Source: Zunongwangia sp. HGR-M22 (lineage in GTDB: Bacteria > Bacteroidota > Bacteroidia > Flavobacteriales > Flavobacteriaceae). From it: a DNA stretch of 64,000 bases. Positions within the stretch are counted from its first letter, which is position 1. Each line of letters starts with the position of its first letter. Shown in pieces: positions 26,297 to 35,392 of the stretch. A program made the position numbers and the translations under genes. The notes below the pieces were generated by a model. That model was not told the DNA's origin, searched no databases, and saw only the letters and a program-made list of their open reading frames with translations. The DNA lies in contig NZ_CP115159.1 in assembly GCF_027594425.1 (NCBI RefSeq), positions 2,221,001-2,285,000 of the forward strand, read 5' to 3'.

Positions 26297-28312
26297 TCAT
26301 AAGAAACTTACTTCTATTTTTTCGCCACTTCTAATGTTTCTATCTATAATTTTTATTCCGTTGAGAGAAATACTTGATTTAATATTGTTATCTATTTGTT
26401 CCAGATTAATTGAAATACTATTATCCCCGAGATGCAAATTTTTTATACTTAATCGGGGTAATTTATCTGAAAGTTGTGGTTCAATGCTAAATGAATTAAA
26501 TCCGGTCTGTTCAAATGATAAAATTCCTTCAATAATAAGTCTACAATACAATGCACTTTCTGCTGAAAGATGCTTCATATTATTTTCGGGGTATGCTTCA
26601 ACAGCATAAGGTACATGATCTCCTAATAATCTTTTATTGGAATATTCTTCTAATTTCTCAAGCGATTGATCAAAAAAACCTGCTTTAAACGTGCCTCTTA
26701 AGGCGTATAGAGTTCCTCTGTCCCAAAAAACTTTTGGTTCATTTATATTCGGATTAAGTTCAACTAAAACTCCGTTTGAAGTCCATAGTTTATCAAGTAG
26801 TGCTGTCGCAGTTGTCTCGGCTCTGTTTTCAATGCCCATTACCAGTGGCAAACAAATCCAGTGACGAAGGTGCGTATTTCCTTTAAAATAACGATAGGTG
26901 TTTAGTCCTTCAAGCTCAGAACCAAAATAATCTTCAATATTCTTAGATAACTCAATGCTACGGTCAGAGTAAAGTGCCGACAAGCTATCGTGTCCTAGTT
27001 CTTTTGCCAAATATGAAGCATTTATTAGTCCTCCGTAATAAAGAGAACTGGTGGAAAGGTTCGCTTCACCTGTTGAAATTCTTCCTTCCATTTCGTCTGT
27101 TTCTGACAACACAACTCCTTCTGCATTAGTCTTTTTATGGCAGTAATTAATGCACCACTCAATCAATGGCCATATCTTTTGGGCAAAATCTTTATCGGCA
27201 TATCGTAATGCGAATTGCGATGCTCCATAAGCAATCATGGCGGCATCCCCTCTATCTTTTCCACAGTTTGGCAGCTCTCCGTCTATTTCAAATGCATAGC
27301 AAATAGGCGAGAAATCTTCAGGAATGTTTTTTAAAAACATTAAGTAGGCATTTTTTGCAGCTTCAATACCCGTATCGTACCCTAAAAACGGGAAAAAAGG
27401 TCCGCTATATTCTACCTGATCGTTTGCCCAAATACCAATATAATAATTTCCTCCACCGGGTGAATGTACCAATCCCATCTTCGATTCGAAAATACTTTCA
27501 GAAGCCCTGATTTTTGAAAAATAAAAAAGTTGATCGATTACAGGATCGGAAGTTTCAAGAACAAGGTTTTCTTTAACTTTACTAATAAAAGCATCCCTTT
27601 CCGCTTCAATTTGTTGAAAACGGAACCCATTTATAGGTTCATTATCGATGGCGGCTGAAAAATAGAGCGTAAAATTATAAGATGTTTTAGGGTTAAGCGT
27701 TACCTGCTTCATAGCATCATTATACACATGGGTTGTATATTTCCCCTTATAGCCAGTTATTTTTGCACTAACATTTGTTTCGCCAATTTTAAGCTCTTTT
27801 GCTTTATCCCCGATATTTGTCAATTCCCAGTTTTCAACAAACAAACGTTCGTTCATTGACGGGAATAATGTACGCTTAAGTATTATCCCTTCAACAGGAG
27901 TATGGTAAAAAGTCAGCTTCCCATCAATTTTTACTGAATCAATTTGGTTAAATATTAAATTGAAACGATCCATGGTTATTGTAGGTTCAATTTCATCAGC
28001 GTAGTTAAGCCGATGATATGCCCGGTATTTTTTCCAACCTTCTTCAATTGTTCTTAACTGTGGATATATAATTTCACGATTTATTTCAACTTCTTTATGT
28101 TCATTTGTTTTATAATAAATAATGGCAGATACTTTTTTGCCCGACATCTCAATGTTGTCTTCATGCGGATAACTATGATCCTTATCCAGTTTCCAAACAA
28201 TGCTTTGCGAAGAGCTAATTTCCCAATATTTGTCAATAGATTGATTTTGTCCCAATAAGGAGTAGGAAAGCAATAAAATGGTCTTTATTAAAAAAAAATT
28301 CTTACACTTCAT
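26297..28312 (-). CDS. Secreted six-hairpin glycosidase (rhamnosidase-like fold)
   Basis: 671 residues with an N-terminal signal peptide (ends SYSLLGQ). An N-terminal beta-sandwich covers about 25-260. An (alpha/alpha)6 catalytic domain follows from about 260 to 590 (SPGGGNYYIGIWANDQVEYSG, GKDRGDAAMIAYG, VLSETDEMEGR, FWDRGTLYALRG) and a short C-terminal beta domain closes it. This layout is that of six-hairpin glycosidases such as GH78 alpha-L-rhamnosidases and relatives. It acts in the periplasm or outside. No SusCD pair lies next to it, so it is not in an obvious polysaccharide locus. Substrate uncertain. Confidence 0.75.
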   Translation of the reverse strand: MKCKNFFLIKTILLLSYSLLGQNQSIDKYWEISSSQSIVWKLDKDHSYPHEDNIEMSGKKVSAIIYYKTNEHKEVEINREIIYPQLRTIEEGWKKYRAYHRLNYADEIEPTITMDRFNLIFNQIDSVKIDGKLTFYHTPVEGIILKRTLFPSMNERLFVENWELTNIGDKAKELKIGETNVSAKITGYKGKYTTHVYNDAMKQVTLNPKTSYNFTLYFSAAIDNEPINGFRFQQIEAERDAFISKVKENLVLETSDPVIDQLFYFSKIRASESIFESKMGLVHSPGGGNYYIGIWANDQVEYSGPFFPFLGYDTGIEAAKNAYLMFLKNIPEDFSPICYAFEIDGELPNCGKDRGDAAMIAYGASQFALRYADKDFAQKIWPLIEWCINYCHKKTNAEGVVLSETDEMEGRISTGEANLSTSSLYYGGLINASYLAKELGHDSLSALYSDRSIELSKNIEDYFGSELEGLNTYRYFKGNTHLRHWICLPLVMGIENRAETTATALLDKLWTSNGVLVELNPNINEPKVFWDRGTLYALRGTFKAGFFDQSLEKLEEYSNKRLLGDHVPYAVEAYPENNMKHLSAESALYCRLIIEGILSFEQTGFNSFSIEPQLSDKLPRLSIKNLHLGDNSISINLEQIDNNIKSSISLNGIKIIDRNIRSGEKIEVSFL

Positions 28313-28420
28313 TCTAGAATTTATATAATTTCAATTTACTATTTAATTATGTGCGATTATATTTTTTGTTATAACCCGAAATTCTGATTAATTGTAAATT
28401 TCTCTCCTTAAAAATAATGA

Positions 28421-28551
28421 CAGATAACGGTTTGTATAAGGTTTGTTGCGTGAAAATCCGCCAGGATTTTCACATTACGAAACCAAGATATCAAATTGCG
28501 CGTATTTTCCGAAGGAAAATCCGAAGCAATGAAATTTATATGGTGTTGAAC
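28421..28551 (+). repeat. Large attC-like imperfect palindrome (copy 1)
   Basis: The left arm GATAACGGTTTGTATAAGG pairs imperfectly with the right arm around TTTATATGGTGTTG. Two inner hairpins are perfect (GAAAATCC/GGATTTTC and ATTTTCC/GGAAAAT). The right half shares an AGCAATG/AGCATTG-N8-TATATG-TGTTG pattern with the copy at 33355. The IS91-like element begins at its right end. Confidence 0.55.
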
Positions 28552-28650
28552 GAATCCTCCCTACCGGTCGGAAGCTTACTAAGCCAAAATACAACAATTC
28601 TTATATTTAAGATAAACTAAAATTTACCGTTATGTATAAAAAAAAGTAAA

Positions 28651-29535
28651 ATGATAGTAGAGACCGCTATCGCAGAAGTTCCTGGCTTTGAAAACCTATG
28701 CTTACAACTTGGTAAGAGCTTTTCGATCAATGGGAAAGCCGCAAGTACCCTGAACAACTACAAGCGATGCCTGGCTCACCTGGGCCTGCACTACAAGCAA
28801 AGCCCGGAGACCCTCTCTACTGAAATGATCAATGATTATCTTTTTCATTGCCAAAACCTGCACAAAACCCCATCCGAAAGTTTTTTCAAGCACACTATTT
28901 TCGGCCTGCGGGCCATCTACAAGATCCTGGGCTTGAATGATAAGCAGGTCAAGCTTCCCCAAATAAAGCGACAGAACCAACTCCCTGTAGTGCTTAGCAA
29001 AGCTGAAGTACGTACCTTGCTCAAAGCACCCAAATATCTCAAACACCGATTGATCCTGGGGATGCTGTATGGGTGTGGACTAAGGAGCTATGAACTCTGT
29101 GCCCTACGGCTCTGCGATGTAGACTTTGACCGACAGACTGTTTTTGTAAAAAAGCAGAAGGGCAAAGTAGACCGTTATGTGCCACTTAGCGAGCACTTGG
29201 CACGTGGACTTAAAAAATACATTGCAACGGAATCTCCAAAAACCTTCCTCTTCAACAGCCAGGTAACCGATGATGGCGCCCCCCGGCCCATAACCCCCAC
29301 CGCAATACAATGGGTCATCAAAGAGAACCGAAGTAAAGTAAATACCCACAAGACTATTACCGCCCATTGCCTGCGTCACACTTACGCCACGCACTTGCTG
29401 GAGGCAGGACTCAATATTATGAGCCTGAAAGAACTTTTAGGACATGCCTTTATCGAGACAACGCTGGTATATTTACACGTTGCCAACACTGGGAGTTCAC
29501 GCAAGTTTAGCCCCCTGGATACCCTTTTTCAATAA
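28651..29535 (+). CDS. Tyrosine recombinase (Xer-like) of the IS91-like element
   Basis: 294 residues. A SAM-like core-binding N-terminal domain (STLNNYKRCLAHLGLHY) is followed by a catalytic domain with all expected residues: Arg in GCGLRSYEL, HCLRHTYATHLLEAG (His-x-x-Arg), LGHAFIETTLVYLHV (His and the nucleophile Tyr). Such recombinases commonly travel with IS91-family transposases in Bacteroidota. The start ATG at 28651 is preserved here but is ACG in the solitary copy at 33.5 kb. It is complete and probably functional. Confidence 0.88.
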   Translation: MIVETAIAEVPGFENLCLQLGKSFSINGKAASTLNNYKRCLAHLGLHYKQSPETLSTEMINDYLFHCQNLHKTPSESFFKHTIFGLRAIYKILGLNDKQVKLPQIKRQNQLPVVLSKAEVRTLLKAPKYLKHRLILGMLYGCGLRSYELCALRLCDVDFDRQTVFVKKQKGKVDRYVPLSEHLARGLKKYIATESPKTFLFNSQVTDDGAPRPITPTAIQWVIKENRSKVNTHKTITAHCLRHTYATHLLEAGLNIMSLKELLGHAFIETTLVYLHVANTGSSRKFSPLDTLFQ

Positions 29536-30664
29536 TGCGCAGTCACCTTAAGGTGGCCGATGTGCTGGAGATGGAGCAGGATTATATCTCCTCACGGGCA
29601 TTTACGAGCTGGCACAGGCGTACCCTTCATGCCATCCGTAAATGCCGCACCCCTGCTATGGGCGGACATATCGATAAGTGCGATTGCTGTGATAAACTCC
29701 ACATCAGTTACAACAGTTGCAGGAACCGGCATTGCCCTACCTGTCAAGGCCATAAACGCGAACAGTGGATACAGGCACGGGAAAGTGAACTGCTCAATGT
29801 TCCTTATTTTCATGTAGTCTTCACACTCCCTTCGGAACTGAATGCGTTTGCTTTATCCCATCCCAAAATAATTTATGGGAGCTTGTTCAAAGCGGCCTGG
29901 TCCACCCTTAGACAGTTCGGGGAGAACCCCAAGCACCTGGGCGGGCAAATGGGCATGATAGCCATACTGCACACCTGGGGCCAAAACCTGAGCCTGCACC
30001 CGCACTTGCATTGTATTGTTCCTGGAGGTGCGGTAAAGAGGTCAGGCAAATGGAACCTGCAAGGAACAAGGGAAAATACCTGTTCAACGTGAAATCCATG
30101 GGGAAGGTATTCCGCGCAAAATATAGTGCACTGCTTCGAGAGCAAAAGATAGCCATACCACAGGAAATCTATGATAAGCTCTTTGCTAAAAACTGGGTAG
30201 TCTATGCAAAGCAGCAATTCCACACCCCAAAATATGTAGTAGAATATCTGGGCCGTTACACCCATAAGATCGCAATAAGCAATCACCGGATAAAACAAAT
30301 AAACAACTCCCAAAGGAGGGTAACCTTCCAGATTAAGGACTACAGGAAAGCGGGCCAAAAAGGACAACTAATACTGGATACCCGTGAGTTCGTGCGCCGA
30401 TTTGCACTGCACGTACTGCCCAAAGGTTTTACAAGGATAAGGCATTACGGCATCCTAAGCAGCAGTTGGAAAAAGCATAAACTACCGGCCCTACAAAATA
30501 TCCTTGCAGGGGTGCCAGTAAAACCTGTCGAAAAAAAGCCTCCATTGCTCTTGGGCAAATGTCCAAGTTGCAAAAAGGGAAAACTAGTCACCGCTCTAAC
30601 TTTCGATAAGCGTGGACCGCCAGATAAATGGAGAAAACTACTTTTATCCATTAATAGCTTTTAA
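29535..30664 (+). pseudogene. IS91/IS801-family HUH transposase, single frameshift
   Basis: The first frame (29535-30092, 185 codons) has the N-terminal zinc-binding region (CDCCDKLH, CRNRHCPTCQG) and the HUH motif LHPHLHC. The second frame continues from about 30050 with GKYLFNVKSMGKVFRAKY, the catalytic Tyr segment EYLGRYTHKIA, and a C-terminal Cys pair (CPSCKKG). Joined by a -1 shift between about 30045 and 30080, the two give a normal length of about 375 residues. No canonical slippery heptamer is in phase at the shift, so an indel is more likely than programmed frameshifting. Confidence 0.8.
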
Positions 30665-30968
30665 AAACTGGCCTGCACCATGCGGGGCGGGAGAGTTATG
30701 TCCTAAAGCCAAGGATTTATTCAAAAAGGGACCGGAAAAGGAGGCTAATCGATACGTAACTAGATTTAAGTAACTAGAAAAATGTTGGAGCCTAAAAAAC
30801 TCAACAAAAATTGTGGCTCATCTGCCCCAATAAAATTCCAGAATAATACAGGGTAAAAAGGTATTCCCCATAAAGGAGGAAACGGATCCGTCAACAAAAT
30901 ATTCAGCCCTGGCCTATCGGCGGGCCGAATACTTAGTTATTACCTGCTGGCTTTTCTTGCCTTAATGC

Positions 30969-31013
30969 AAAATGCACAAGAAAAGATTTATCAATCTGTT
31001 ACTTGTGCATTTT
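30969..31013. terminator. Long inverted repeat, probable terminator downstream of SDR gene
   Basis: Perfect 12-base arms AAAATGCACAAG/CTTGTGCATTTT with a 21-base loop, between the IS91-like element and the stop of the SDR gene on the minus strand. The T-run is short, so termination is plausible but not sure. The flanking 30,665-30,960 has no gene and is the GC-rich tail of the element. Confidence 0.45.
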
Positions 31014-31046
31014 AATTAATTTTTTTTGCTAGTATTTATTGCTTAT

Positions 31047-31793
31047 TTATTTCCTAGCATAATTAGTGTAGCCACCGTCAACTAATAATTCTGTTCCAAC
31101 AACAAAACTTGCTTCCTCCGAAGCTAAGAACAATACCGCTTTTGCAATTTCATCAGGATTCCCTACTCTTTTCAAAGCTGTTGCCGAAGCTACATAGTCT
31201 TTTGCTTCTTTAGTAGGAACCGCACTATCAAGAATTTTTGTTTGAACAGGGCCTGGACTCACGATATTTACCCTAATATTTCTGTCAGCCAATTCGTTAG
31301 CAGCAATTTGAGCAATCTTGCTCAGTGCACCTTTAGTGGCAGAATATACACTTGCTCCCAAATTGGCAGCTGTTGCCGAAGTTGAGGATGTAAATAGTAT
31401 TGCTCCTCCATTTTTGATATTAGGAAGTAATTTTTGTAATGTAAAGAAGCTTCCTTTCACATTAGTGTTGAATTGGGCATCAAAATCAGCTTCCGTAACC
31501 TGTTCAATTGAGTTGAATACTGCTGTTCCAGCATTCAAAAAAAGGACGTCAATTTTAATTCCACTTTCAGTAACTACTTTTTCTAATACTGCGATACCTG
31601 CTAAACTTGAAGTATCTGAAACTACCGTATTCAATCGTTCGCTGTCTATTTTTACAGCTGCATTTTGGAGATTTTCAGCACTTCTTCCGGTGATCCATAC
31701 ATTTGCGCCTTTTTGTACAAAGGCTTTTGCTGTTGCGAAACCAATACCTGTACTTCCACCAGTAATTACTACGTTTTTATTTTCGAAATTCAT
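31047..31793 (-). CDS. SDR-family NAD(P)-dependent oxidoreductase
   Basis: 248 residues of classical short-chain dehydrogenase type. The cofactor motif TGGSTGIG is at residues 11-18, NAGT near 87, the catalytic set is Ser (SSTSATAA), YSATKGAL (Tyr-x-x-x-Lys), and the C-terminus GTELLVDGGYTN is typical. It reduces or oxidises a small carbonyl compound in the cytosol; the substrate is unknown. It is divergent from the HxlR regulator, which very likely controls it. Confidence 0.93.
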   Translation of the reverse strand: MNFENKNVVITGGSTGIGFATAKAFVQKGANVWITGRSAENLQNAAVKIDSERLNTVVSDTSSLAGIAVLEKVVTESGIKIDVLFLNAGTAVFNSIEQVTEADFDAQFNTNVKGSFFTLQKLLPNIKNGGAILFTSSTSATAANLGASVYSATKGALSKIAQIAANELADRNIRVNIVSPGPVQTKILDSAVPTKEAKDYVASATALKRVGNPDEIAKAVLFLASEEASFVVGTELLVDGGYTNYARK

Positions 31794-31818
31794 TTTATAA
31801 TTATTTATAATTTGGAGG

Positions 31819-31894
31819 CAAACTTAAAACAGTTTTATTTATTTTTGATATCAAGTAACAAAAAGTAACAGTAACCTTGGAGTAACATAGTAAC
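31819..31894. promoter_or_regulatory. Divergent SDR/HxlR control region with five AGTAAC boxes
   Basis: For the SDR gene, TAAGTTTG (minus strand, 31826-31819) is a -7 element 25 bases before its ATG. For the regulator, TATTTTTG (31840-31847) is a -7 element. The hexamer AGTAAC occurs five times at about 31854, 31864, 31870, 31881 and 31889, all between the regulator's -7 element and its start codon. This looks like an operator for the HxlR protein. Confidence 0.6.
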
Positions 31895-31899
31895 TTATT

Positions 31900-32253
31900 A
31901 TGGAGTGCGAAGAATTCAACCCATACGAATACAAAGAAGAAATGATGGCCGTTCAAGATACTATGGATGTGCTGCAGGGAAAGTGGAAAATAAAGGTTTT
32001 ATCATCCATTTGCTTTTACGATAAAAGAAGATTTTCAGATATTCTGAATGATGTATATGGCATATCCAACAAAATGTTGAGTAAGGAATTAAAGGATCTT
32101 GAGGTAAATCAATTGATTACCCGTACAGTTTTAGATACGCATCCTGTAACCATACATTATCAACTTACAGAACACGGAAAGACATTAGGAACAATTATAG
32201 ATAATTTGACAGAATGGGGTAAAAGGCACAGAAAAAAAATTATAGGAGGATAA
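31900..32253 (+). CDS. HxlR-family winged-helix transcriptional regulator
   Basis: 117 residues with the HxlR hallmarks: an early Cys (MECEEF), DVLQGKWKIKVLSSI, RRFSDILNDVYGISNKMLSKELKDLE (recognition helix) and the wing YQLTEHGKTLG. These proteins bind as dimers and often sense electrophiles or redox state through the N-terminal Cys. It is divergent from the SDR gene, a common pairing, and its leader carries repeated AGTAAC boxes, suggesting autoregulation. Confidence 0.93.
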   Translation: MECEEFNPYEYKEEMMAVQDTMDVLQGKWKIKVLSSICFYDKRRFSDILNDVYGISNKMLSKELKDLEVNQLITRTVLDTHPVTIHYQLTEHGKTLGTIIDNLTEWGKRHRKKIIGG

Positions 32254-32368
32254 ACGCTCTTTACTTGTAGTTCTCACTCTTTTCTATCTGCCATTAGTTT
32301 ACTTAACAATCTAAGCTTATGGCAAACTTTATTTTGGTCAAACTATTTCTGGCAAAAATTTTTTTTTC

Positions 32369-32575
32369 AGCTTGCAGGTAACGTCTCATTTGAAAAGTCG
32401 CGCTGAAAATAAGCTGTTACTTTTCGGGTTAAACACAAGCCTAATTTTTAAATTTTACTATTTCTTTTATTTATAGGCAATCGTCAAATTTAAAAATTTG
32501 GCGACTTGCCAAAAATGCCCAAGTTATCGTTTTAGCAATGACTTGCGCTATTTTTTATATACATTGTTACCTTCT
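32369..32575. repeat. Large attC-like imperfect palindrome (copy 2)
   Basis: Begins AGCTTGCAGGTAACGT, identical over 16 bases to the start of copy 3 at 33355, and ends ACATTGTTACC, so AGGTAAC and GTTACCT face each other at the ends. Inner inverted segments are visible (CAAATTT/AAATTTG around 32490). Most of the 340-base stretch between HxlR and the FRG gene is this element; no gene is seen in it. Confidence 0.5.
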
Positions 32576-32591
32576 GGCTTTTTACAAAACG

Positions 32592-33348
32592 TTAAAAGAA
32601 AAATACTTTATCCGTAGATGGTCGTTGCAGGTTATCAAAAATCATTTCCGTTTTGATGTCATTTGCAATTCCATCTAAATCAGGGAATAAGATGCTTTCA
32701 CGAATCTCTAATTTATATAACTTTCTCTGAATTTCTATAGCCAATTCTTGATTAAAGGTGATTACCTGTAGACTTTCTTTAAATCCAGGATAATCGAATT
32801 CATCTTTTGGTCCAGGATGCGTAGAAAAAAGACCTGCTTGTCCAGAAATTCTATTAGTTAAAAAAGGTGTATAAAATACTCCTGCTCCGTATTCAAATGG
32901 ACCTTTTCCTTCTGATTCAAATGTCGATGTATTCTTTTGTATTGTAAACATAAATTGCTCCTCCATTCTCATTAGGAAGTTTTAATTTTCCTCCAAAATT
33001 TATTTCTGGTTTTGTGGCAAAGTAAGCTGCAATTAACGGATTTGATGTCCAATCCAAAAGCCTTGTTGGTAATCCGTGATGTTGAGCAAGAGCTAGCCAT
33101 TCCCATTCATTTTTAGGTTCAAATTTTAACTGACTTGTTGCTCTTAATTTAAATTTTCGAAGAATTTCTTTTTCGTATAAATTGAAATCTCCCTCAATGT
33201 TTTTGAGTCTTCCAATTGATGGAATTAATTTATGATTTAATCTGTCTTTTATTCCTCTGTAAACTGTATTTCCAATTGGAAAATTTCGATTAGATAATAA
33301 ATTAACTAATTCTTCGAATGATTCTATTTTTTTAGTGTGATGAGTCAT
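32592..33348 (-). pseudogene. FRG-domain protein gene with one-base frameshift
   Basis: From ATG 33348 the frame gives the FRG hallmark ([19 protein letters not shown], then [19 protein letters not shown]) for 138 codons and stops at TGA after EYIDI. Removing one T from the TTT at 32929-32931 restores a continuous protein of about 251 residues (SEGKGPFEYGAGVFYTP to DKVFFF). FRG proteins are found in phage-defence and toxin-like settings, but the activity is not established. The gene lies exactly between two attC-like palindromes, like a cassette. Confidence 0.8.
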
Positions 33349-33354
33349 TTTTTT

Positions 33355-33482
33355 AGCTTGCAGGTAACGTATCGTATAAAAACAGGAGCTGGCGAGCTTG
33401 ATTGTCCGTAAGACAATCCGCAAGTGAGCACCAAGTTTCGTTTCGAGACGGAATTAAGCATTGTTTTTATATGTTGTTGAAC
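33355..33482. repeat. Large attC-like imperfect palindrome (copy 3)
   Basis: AGCTTGCAGGTAACGT and GTATAAAAACA on the left pair with TGTTTTTATATG-TGTTG on the right. A perfect inner hairpin GATTGTC-CGTAA-GACAATC lies between. The right end (GTTGAAC) is the point where the truncated IS91-like end begins. Confidence 0.6.
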
Positions 33483-33639
33483 GAATCCTCCCTACCGGTC
33501 GGAAGCTTACTAAGCCAAAATACAACAATTCTTATATTTAAGATAAACTAAAATTTACCGTTATGTATAAAAAAAAGTAAAACGATAGTAGAGACCGCTA
33601 TCGCAGAAGTTCCTGGCTTTGAAAACCTATGCTTACAAC
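33475..33639 (+). mobile_element. Solitary left end of the IS91-like element
   Basis: 165 bases identical at 164 positions to 28544-28708, that is the left end and the first 19 codons of the recombinase gene. The single difference converts the recombinase ATG to ACG. Sequence after 33639 is unrelated. The near identity means the duplication is recent. Confidence 0.9.
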
Positions 33640-33697
33640 CTATGGATTATCTCCTAAAGAAGTCTTGCAGGGATTTAAAAATAAAGAGAAAGATTGA
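33640..33697 (+). pseudogene. Short C-terminal coding fragment, possibly of a DDE transposase
   Basis: Directly after the solitary IS end, 18 codons read YGLSPKEVLQGFKNKEKD and stop at TGA. The pattern GLSPKEVLxG resembles the very end of rve-type (IS3/IS481-like) transposases. Too short to be certain. The following 33,698-33,874 holds nothing recognisable. Confidence 0.3.
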
Positions 33698-33874
33698 CGT
33701 TATAATCTATATTTTTACAGTTCACGATTACTTAAACAAACCTATTCATGAAGGATTATAATGAATGAGCAATTAATACATTAGCCTAGAGACAAAAAAA
33801 TAATTAGGCTATATTCACAACGATCCGTATTACCAAACTCACTCATTTAGCTATATCCATTTTGTTGTTAAATA

Positions 33875-34558
33875 TTATATTGGATTTCTGGGAAATATTT
33901 CGACTTGCGTATTTTCTTCTTTTAGTATCTCCAACCTGCTTGGTCGTTTTGAACGGGCCATAGCTAATGAATTTTTATAAGCCGAATCATACTCCTTCCA
34001 TTCCTCTAATTGCTTCTCTCCTTCGGAGGAAAGTACCCACTTCTTTTGCTTCTCATTATATTGGAGTTGGAATAGATGTTGCCTTATTAATTTGTCTCGA
34101 TCCTTGATCAAGTGATAAATAATTTTACCGTCACTATAATTTCCATCAGGATAACTCATAGGAAATAAAGCAAAAAAAATATAATATAACGAAAAGTATA
34201 AAAATTGATATGTAAAAATACTAGAAGTAAGCATTTCATTTTTTATAGCATACATCAACAATAGAGCTATCATTATATTACAAATAGCCCCTCCAGAATA
34301 AATAAATAGGTTTCGCCATTTGCTTTTATCATCTATGTTTTCAAAATAACAATATCCATAATAAAAATAGTATTTTCGAAATTCGATATACTTAGAATTG
34401 AAAATTATATTTCCAGATCCTATAATAATCTTGATATTCTTGGCACCAAGAATTTTAGCTGCAATTACATGTCCGAATTCATGAAACACTGAAATTGCCG
34501 GCATAATTACAAAGAAAGCCAGACAGAGTTTCAATAAATCCAAAAATTCAATCATCAC
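33875..34558 (-). CDS. M50-type (site-2 protease-like) zinc metallopeptidase
   Basis: 227 residues. The zinc motif HEFGH is at residues 26-30 within the first membrane helix (IMPAISVFHEFGHVIAAKILG), and a second motif PDGNYSDGK near residue 137 fits the conserved Asp-Gly segment of intramembrane M50 proteases. Hydrophobic segments lie near 8-35, 83-105 and 112-132. The last 70 residues are soluble and charged. No PDZ domain and no obvious substrate gene nearby. It is a membrane protease or a derived relative in a region of mobile elements. Confidence 0.75.
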   Translation of the reverse strand: MMIEFLDLLKLCLAFFVIMPAISVFHEFGHVIAAKILGAKNIKIIIGSGNIIFNSKYIEFRKYYFYYGYCYFENIDDKSKWRNLFIYSGGAICNIMIALLLMYAIKNEMLTSSIFTYQFLYFSLYYIFFALFPMSYPDGNYSDGKIIYHLIKDRDKLIRQHLFQLQYNEKQKKWVLSSEGEKQLEEWKEYDSAYKNSLAMARSKRPSRLEILKEENTQVEIFPRNPI

Positions 34559-34742
34559 CTTTCATTTTTTCTTAGGTAAATCTATGATTCTAAAAATTTG
34601 ATATAATCACAATTACACTATTGAACATGCAAATTTATTATCTAGAACATTCCGACTTTGATACAAAAAACAGAGAATGAACGAAATTGCTAATTTTGAT
34701 TTTTTTTCACAATGATATAAGTCGCTATGATTAAGCTTCGTT

Positions 34743-35392
34743 TTATAAAAAAGTATTTTTATTAAAAATTGATTTTCTGGCGATTACTGGGCCAATGCCT
34801 TTGATGCTGGTAATGAGCTTATAATTATCCTTTAAATCAGAATCCTTCTGATCGATTTTTTCGATTTCCTTCTCTATCGCATCAATTTCCTTTTCCATAT
34901 TCGTAATCGCTCTCTGACAAATTCTCTGGGCTACAATACTCTGGGAAGCACTGTGCTTTCTTGTTTTCTGTCCCAACAAAAGCGATGTTCTATTTTTTGA
35001 CAACTGTTCCCGCAAACTATAAAGTTCTTTGAGTTCCTTGACCTACTCTGACTTTGGCTCTATCAAAGCGTAACTCTTCAGAAAACCTCTCACTGTATTT
35101 CTTAATAGGATATGCATCCTTAGAATCGCTCTTGCCTCTTTGCAACCCCAAACTATGGTTAATGTTGTATCCAGAGACCAATGCTATTTTGACTTGGAAC
35201 GCATAGGTGAGACCAATAGGTCACCGCAGCCTCCTGCATGTTCAGCTACCAGGATGCAGTTATCTTCTACCTGTTTCAAAAAATAGCAGATACCTTTAAA
35301 GTCATTTTTAACAATTCTCTCTTTCTGTTCCCCTGCAAGAACATAGCTTACGTCAATTTTTCTTTGGAAAGGTCAATACCATATGCTTTCAT
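34743..35392 (-). pseudogene. IS110-family transposase remnant
   Basis: On the minus strand from an ATG at 35392: MKAYGIDLSKEK..., the IS110 N-terminal DEDD start, is broken by several frameshifts and stops. An open part (35015-34743) then reads SKNRTSLLLGQKTRKHSAS, a helical linker and ITSIKGIGPVIA, where the transposase_20 domain begins. Homology breaks off at about 34,775, so the C-terminal catalytic Ser domain is gone. It differs from the complete IS110 at 48.8 kb. The following 35,393-35,688 is gene-free. Confidence 0.75.

Larger units (their letters stand above)
28544..30960 (+). mobile_element. IS91-like element with accessory tyrosine recombinase
   Basis: The left end is fixed by comparison with a second copy (33475-33639), identical at 164 of 165 positions. 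The element carries a Xer-like recombinase and an IS91/IS801-type HUH transposase, with the recombinase stop (29533-29535) overlapping the transposase start by one base. Its base composition is clearly more GC-rich than the flanks, and this extends to about 30,960, where I place the approximate right end. The right end is not precisely known. The transposase is frameshifted, so the copy is probably inactive. Confidence 0.7.

Noticed and set aside
28417-28620. 67-residue plus-strand frame before the IS91-like recombinase
   Set aside because: Runs through the attC-like palindrome and the IS end; composition reflects the repeat, not a protein.
30045-30080. Programmed -1 frameshift in the IS91-like transposase
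   Set aside because: The GGGAAAA run is not in the phase required for a slippery heptamer, and IS91-family transposases are normally single ORFs; an indel is simpler.
29873-30367. Reverse-strand frame over the transposase region
   Set aside because: Overlaps the HUH transposase; Cys/Phe-rich and without start context or homology features.
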